A DNA stretch of 9,426 bases from Acidobacteriota bacterium (GTDB taxonomy: Bacteria > Acidobacteriota > Terriglobia > Acidiferrales > UBA7541). Made by a program: the position numbers and the translations under genes. The notes under the pieces are model-generated. The model was not told where the DNA came from and ran no database searches. It worked only from the letters and a program-made list of their open reading frames with translations. The stretch is taken from assembly GCA_003224135.1 (NCBI GenBank), contig QHYO01000651.1, forward strand, positions 1 through 9,426, read 5' to 3'. Below are positions 6,601 through 9,426 of the stretch, piece after piece (within the stretch, counting starts at the first letter, position 1; each line of letters starts with the position of its first letter).

Positions 6601-7610
6601 GCAGCGAACCCGAAATTCGATATTCGATCGTCGTTCCGTTCTTCAACGAGCAGGAGAATATTCCTCCTTTGTACATGAAGCTGACGGAAGTGATGGACGC
6701 AATTGGCGAGCCTTACGTCGTGGACGACGGCAGCCGGGACAATTCTTTTCGCGTCCTTTCGGAAATTTACGAACACGACCGGCGTGTAAATCTAATTCGT
6801 TTGCGGCGGAATTTTGGGCAGACGCCGGCATTGAAAGCGGGATTCGACTTTGCGCGCGGCAACATCATCATCTCAATGGATGGTGACCTGCAGCACGACC
6901 CGGAAGAGATTCCGCGTTTCCTGGAAAAAATTGAAGAAGGCTACGACCTGGTGAGCGGCTGGCGATATGCACGCAAGGATCACTGGCTGATGCGGCAGAT
7001 TCCGAGCCGCACCGCGAACTGGATGATGGCCAAGTTGTCTGGCGTGGATTTGCACGATTTCGGAACAACGTTCAAGGCGTACCGGCGCGAAATCATTCAG
7101 GAAATTCAACTGTACGGCGAGTTACACCGGTTTATTCCAGCGTTGGCAAGCACTACCGGCGCAAAGATTGTGGAAGTGCCGATTGAAAACCTGGAGCGAA
7201 AAAGCGGCAAGTCGAACTATGGCATCGGGCGGACGGTTCGCGTATTCCTGGATTTGCTGATCGTCAAATTTCTGCTGGATTATTCAACGCGGCCGTTGCA
7301 ATTTTTCGGATTGCTGGGGCTGTTTGGCGCTGGCTCTGGGACGCTCATTGGCGCGTACGTGGTGTTCAAGAAACTTTTCTATCACATTTCCGTGATGCAG
7401 GAACACGGACCGCTGATGCTGCTGTCCATCGCACTTCTAGTCAGCGGCATGCAATTTATTTCGATGGGACTGCTCGGCGAAATCATGGCACGCACGTATT
7501 ACGAATCGCAGAGCAAACCGATCTACACGCTTCGCGAAGTGAAAAGCCACCGTAAGGAAACGGGCGACTCGGCTGAACCGGCGCGACCATCGGGGAATTC
7601 CGAACGTTGA
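6597..7610 (+). CDS. Family 2 glycosyltransferase, polyprenyl-phosphate sugar transferase (ArnC/GtrB/DPM1-like)
   Basis: Membrane-bound transferase (337 residues) expected to move a sugar from a nucleotide donor onto undecaprenyl phosphate at the cytoplasmic face. Visible: N-terminal GT-A domain with SIVVPFFNEQENI, VDDGSRD (D43, D44), the NFGQTPALKAGFDFARG helix, DGDLQHDPEEIP (DxD at D95/D97), FGTTFKAYRR, and the RKSGKSNYG motif near residue 200. Two C-terminal membrane segments lie at about 234-258 and 272-294, with a polar, charged tail after them, as in GtrB/ArnC proteins. The stretch before VDDGS reads GEPYVVDDGS, about three residues shorter than usual. The ATG overlaps the deacetylase stop as ATGA, with aggag further upstream (6575-6579), so the two genes are translationally coupled. 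Together they suggest making, then de-N-acetylating, a lipid-linked aminosugar. The sugar cannot be read from the sequence. Confidence 0.88.
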   Translation: MSSEPEIRYSIVVPFFNEQENIPPLYMKLTEVMDAIGEPYVVDDGSRDNSFRVLSEIYEHDRRVNLIRLRRNFGQTPALKAGFDFARGNIIISMDGDLQHDPEEIPRFLEKIEEGYDLVSGWRYARKDHWLMRQIPSRTANWMMAKLSGVDLHDFGTTFKAYRREIIQEIQLYGELHRFIPALASTTGAKIVEVPIENLERKSGKSNYGIGRTVRVFLDLLIVKFLLDYSTRPLQFFGLLGLFGAGSGTLIGAYVVFKKLFYHISVMQEHGPLMLLSIALLVSGMQFISMGLLGEIMARTYYESQSKPIYTLREVKSHRKETGDSAEPARPSGNSER

Positions 7611-7690
7611 GGAGCTGCCACCGCAAACGGCGCCAGCCTTTCATGCTTTTCGATCCATACATTTAACCATGCCAAGTCTTGACATCTAAG

Positions 7691-7789
7691 AGAGATTCCT
7701 CGCCTGCGCGGGGCCGGCATTCGCTCGCGAATGAAAAGAGGAATCGGCCCGCTCCGCCTGCCCCTGCGCAGGCAGGCTCGGAATGACGG
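7691..7789. repeat. REP-like palindromic repeat element
   Basis: A GC-rich intergenic block bounded by gagattcctcg and ctcggaatgacgg, end sequences that recur in dispersed palindromic repeats of many bacterial genomes. It contains several nested inverted repeats: gattcctc (7694-7701) with gaggaatc (7738-7745), gggccg (7711-7716) with cggccc (7745-7750), cattcgc/gcgaatg (7718-7733, 2-nt loop) and cctgcgcagg (7763-7772). It has no coding content of its own; in the frame of the next gene it would be read as an artificial N-terminal extension. It may act as transcript 3'-end structure for the glycosyltransferase gene. Copy number elsewhere cannot be judged from one window. Confidence 0.65.
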
Positions 7790-7809
7790 TTTTGGGCTGG
7801 GCTTAGGCC

Positions 7810-7815
7810 GGAGGA
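7810..7815 (+). promoter_or_regulatory. Ribosome binding site deciding the TDO-like start
   Basis: GGAGGA lies 5 nt before GTG 7821, a strong Shine-Dalgarno. It supports this GTG over the in-frame ATG at 7731, which lies inside the palindromic repeat. Confidence 0.75.
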
Positions 7816-7820
7816 CGACC

Positions 7821-8561
7821 GTGAACAGAGAACAGTTTTACGCCATCATGAACGGAGAAGGAACGCTGGACTATGAAGTTTACTTGCGGACGAAGGCGCT
7901 ACTCAGCTGCCAGACAGACTACGCGGAACTCTGCAACAAGGATGAGCTGCAGTTCCAGCTGGTGCATCAAGTGGAAGAACTCTGGATGAAACTGATCGCG
8001 TACACGCTGCTGGATATTGACGAGTACTTGCAGCAGGAAAATACCAACCGTGTGTTAACGCTTTTCCGCAGAATTCACGCAGTTCAGCAGCTGATGATTG
8101 AACAGATCGGCCTGCTAGAAACGATGTCGCCGAAAGAATACCAAGCGATTCGCCAACGCCTGGGAAATGGTAGCGGCCAGGAGTCACCGGGATTCCGGAC
8201 ACTTTTAAAGATGTACCAGCCGATATGGAATTCGTTTGAAGAGAACTATTTGCATAAACACGGACTGACCGTCGAGAAAATTTACAATTCGCAGTACGAC
8301 CATGGCGACGCTTATGTGGTTGCCGAGGCACTGGCGGAATTTGACGAGCTGTTCCAGAAATTTCGATTCGAGCACATGCAGCTGATTCATCGCACGATCG
8401 GATTTGGATCGAAGTCGCTAAAAGGCCGGCCCGTGGAAATTCTCGAGGACGGGATGCGCCACAAATTCTTTCCGCAGCTTTGGGAAATTCGCAACGAGAT
8501 GACCGATCAGTGGGGCGCGGAGTACGGAGTCAAAAGAGATCCGATCGGCGGGCATCACTAA
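7821..8561 (+). CDS. Divergent tryptophan 2,3-dioxygenase-like heme protein
   Basis: A 246-residue helical protein of the tryptophan 2,3-dioxygenase (TDO) superfamily. Classical members are tetrameric heme enzymes that open the indole ring of tryptophan to N-formylkynurenine. Seen here: the distal motif FQLVHQVEELWMK (H49), the GF motif at residues 124-125 (SPGFRTLL), and FRFEHMQLIHRTIGF with H185 at the expected proximal heme-ligand position, followed by FFPQLWEIRNEM. Unusual features: the GTGGS/T-type loop that contacts the substrate ammonium is absent after H185 (reads GSKSLKGRPVEIL), and the arginine that grips the substrate carboxylate in the SGFQSxQxR segment appears to be Met131. It is also shorter than typical bacterial TDOs (roughly 270-300). 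It may use another substrate, as MarE and SfmD do within this superfamily. GTG start chosen for its GGAGGA site. It stands alone and converges on the flavin reductase gene, with 17 bp between the stops. Confidence 0.72.
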   Translation: MNREQFYAIMNGEGTLDYEVYLRTKALLSCQTDYAELCNKDELQFQLVHQVEELWMKLIAYTLLDIDEYLQQENTNRVLTLFRRIHAVQQLMIEQIGLLETMSPKEYQAIRQRLGNGSGQESPGFRTLLKMYQPIWNSFEENYLHKHGLTVEKIYNSQYDHGDAYVVAEALAEFDELFQKFRFEHMQLIHRTIGFGSKSLKGRPVEILEDGMRHKFFPQLWEIRNEMTDQWGAEYGVKRDPIGGHH

Positions 8562-8578
8562 AGAAGCCCCGACAGGAA

Positions 8579-9076
8579 TCAGGGCGTGAGCCGCGTATAT
8601 CTGCCGCGAAAGAAAAGTAGCGGCTGGCCCGGATAAAGTTGCGCGTATAGGACTTCACCTACGACAATCGTGTGATCGCCAGCGACGTGCGTCGTGTGCA
8701 GGCGGCAGGCCACCTGGCAGAGAACATTTTCCATCAGCGGGATATTTTCCGGTGTCCAGCGGAAGTGGACATTCAGACTCGCCTCTTCGCTCTCCGGCTG
8801 TTCGGCGCAGGAAAAAAAATCTGAAAGTTTCTGCTGCTCCTCCTTCAAAACGTTAATGCCAAAGACGCGCTTCTCTTGAAGCAAAGGGAGCAGGTGCGCG
8901 CGCTGGTCCACACAGACGGAAATGAGCGGCGGATCGAGTGACACTGACGTGAAGGAGTTGGCGGTCATGCCGTGCACCCGCCCTGGCGTACTCTCAACAG
9001 TAACGACGGTCACTCCCGTGGCGAATTGGCCGAGGGCTCGGCGAAAATCAAGTGAAGTAAGCGGTGCGGACGACAT
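8579..9076 (-). CDS. Flavin reductase-like FMN-binding protein (split beta-barrel, HpaC/DIM6-NTAB type)
   Basis: A 165-residue cytoplasmic protein of the flavin reductase-like family, which binds FMN and typically reduces free flavin with NAD(P)H to feed a two-component monooxygenase. Visible in order: FRRALGQFATGVTVVT (about 11-26), GMTANSFTSVSLDPPLISVCV (about 36-56, the flavin-contacting core), FGINVL (about 72-77), and the C-terminal strands VVGEVLYAQ and LLFFRGRYTRL. The length is normal for the family. The ATG at 9076 is preferred over the GTG at 9133, because the conserved fold begins just after it and the extra 19 residues match nothing, although no strong ribosome binding site is visible for either. 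No oxygenase partner gene sits beside it in the same direction, so its partner is unknown. The bidirectional terminator lies upstream, so it is probably transcribed alone. Confidence 0.88.
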   Translation of the reverse strand: MSSAPLTSLDFRRALGQFATGVTVVTVESTPGRVHGMTANSFTSVSLDPPLISVCVDQRAHLLPLLQEKRVFGINVLKEEQQKLSDFFSCAEQPESEEASLNVHFRWTPENIPLMENVLCQVACRLHTTHVAGDHTIVVGEVLYAQLYPGQPLLFFRGRYTRLTP

Positions 9077-9150
9077 GGGATTTTCAGAAGATACCACAGG
9101 TGAGGAACAGACGGTGAAGCACGGTGCGAACACGGGCGGCCGCTGAAAGT

Positions 9151-9187
9151 AAAAAGGAGCGGCGCTAACTAAGAGCCGCTCCTTTTT
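9151..9187. terminator. Bidirectional intrinsic terminator
   Basis: A perfect 13-bp stem, aaaaaggagcggc (9151-9163) with gccgctccttttt (9175-9187), closes an 11-nt loop. The A-run on one side and T-run on the other make it work on either strand. On the minus strand it would end the transcript of the Gln-rich gene (stop at 9206) before the flavin reductase gene, separating the two units. Confidence 0.88.
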
Positions 9188-9205
9188 GGACGGACACTTT
9201 TCACG

Positions 9206-9424
9206 TTAGCGTGAAGGTGGACGGTCCTTATTTTCCTTTTCCTTGTTGTTTTCCTTCTTTGGCGGCTGCGGCTTGGCATTCTCTTGCTGCTGCTTCGGCG
9301 GCGGCTGTTGTTGTTTTTGAACTTCCTTTCGGTCGTTCTGCGGCGGTTTTTGCTGTTGTTGTTGTTGTTGTTGTTGTTTTTGGATTTGCTGCTGGCGTTG
9401 CTCGTTCGCTCTTTGTTGCTCCAT
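9206..9424 (-). CDS. Gln/Lys/Pro-rich low-complexity protein or C-terminal tail (possibly 5' truncated)
   Basis: The frame is open to the window edge; the ATG at 9424 is only the first visible Met and the gene may begin outside. The 72 visible residues are almost all Gln, Lys, Pro, Asn, Glu and Arg, with a nine-residue Gln run and a highly basic end (NKDRPPSR). There is no hydrophobic segment, cysteine or aromatic residue, so the region should be disordered. Similar tails close several acidobacterial cell-envelope proteins, so this is most likely the end of a larger protein rather than a small gene. The terminator 20-55 bp after the stop supports it being a real transcribed 3' end. No function can be assigned. 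Confidence 0.55.
   Translation of the reverse strand: MEQQRANEQRQQQIQKQQQQQQQQQKPPQNDRKEVQKQQQPPPKQQQENAKPQPPKKENNKEKENKDRPPSR
9356..9376 (-). repeat. (CAA)7 trinucleotide microsatellite
   Basis: Seven perfect TTG units on the plus strand (CAA, Gln, on the coding strand), extended by CAG/CAA codons to a nine-Gln tract. Slippage here would change tract length without frameshift. Confidence 0.9.
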
Positions 9425-9426
9425 TC

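Noticed and set aside
8562..8590. Shared terminator between the convergent TDO-like and flavin reductase genes
   Set aside because: Only a four-base gccc/gggc pairing is present and it has no T run.
9077..9133. GTG 9133 as the start of the flavin reductase
   Set aside because: The 19 added residues show no family similarity, and the conserved fold starts just after ATG 9076.

Overview
The window reads like a chromosomal segment of an Acidobacteriota genome (class Terriglobia / Koribacter-like). This is inferred from content, not from a marker gene. The clues are a secreted S53 (pro-kumamolisin) peptidase carrying bacterial Ig-like repeats, a second Ig-like surface protein with a Gly-rich tract, short PilZ proteins ending in a 'PxxDFW/PxxNFW' motif, and a dispersed palindromic repeat of the 'GATTCCTCG...CTCGGAATGACGG' type. 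No rRNA, tRNA, CRISPR array or transposase gene was seen.

Layout. 3-1034 (+): C-terminal part of an Ig-like surface protein cut by the window edge. 1270-4620 (+): a large S53 peptidase with signal peptide, prodomain, catalytic E/D/D/S residues and three Ig-like domains. Both proteins carry a two-helix membrane hairpin ending in a cysteine near their C-terminal region; in the peptidase a perfect lipobox interrupts the last Ig-like domain. 5447-4714 (-): two small PilZ proteins overlapping by GTGA, preceded by a candidate sigma70 promoter and a roughly 120-nt leader with three hairpins that share a loop motif but have different stems. 5670-6600 (+): a YdjC/ChbG/HpnK-family sugar deacetylase broken by a perfect 46-bp tandem duplication; removing one copy restores a 294-residue protein. 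6597-7610 (+): an ArnC/GtrB-type polyprenyl-phosphate glycosyltransferase overlapping the deacetylase by ATGA. 7691-7789: a REP-like palindromic repeat. 7821-8561 (+): a divergent tryptophan 2,3-dioxygenase-like heme protein. 9076-8579 (-): a flavin reductase-like FMN protein. 9151-9187: a strong bidirectional terminator. 9424-9206 (-): the Gln/Lys/Pro-rich tail of an unrecognised protein, possibly running past the window end.

Function. The left third is extracytoplasmic proteolysis and adhesion. The middle combines a c-di-GMP-effector-like PilZ pair with a two-gene envelope-glycan unit that resembles the NaxD (YdjC deacetylase) plus FlmF2 (undecaprenyl-phosphate N-acetylhexosamine transferase) pair known in Francisella. 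The right third is redox metabolism. The points most worth a second look are the three-hairpin leader of the PilZ pair, the 46-bp frameshifting duplication, the membrane hairpin nested in an Ig-like domain, and the TDO-like protein that lacks the usual substrate-binding residues.
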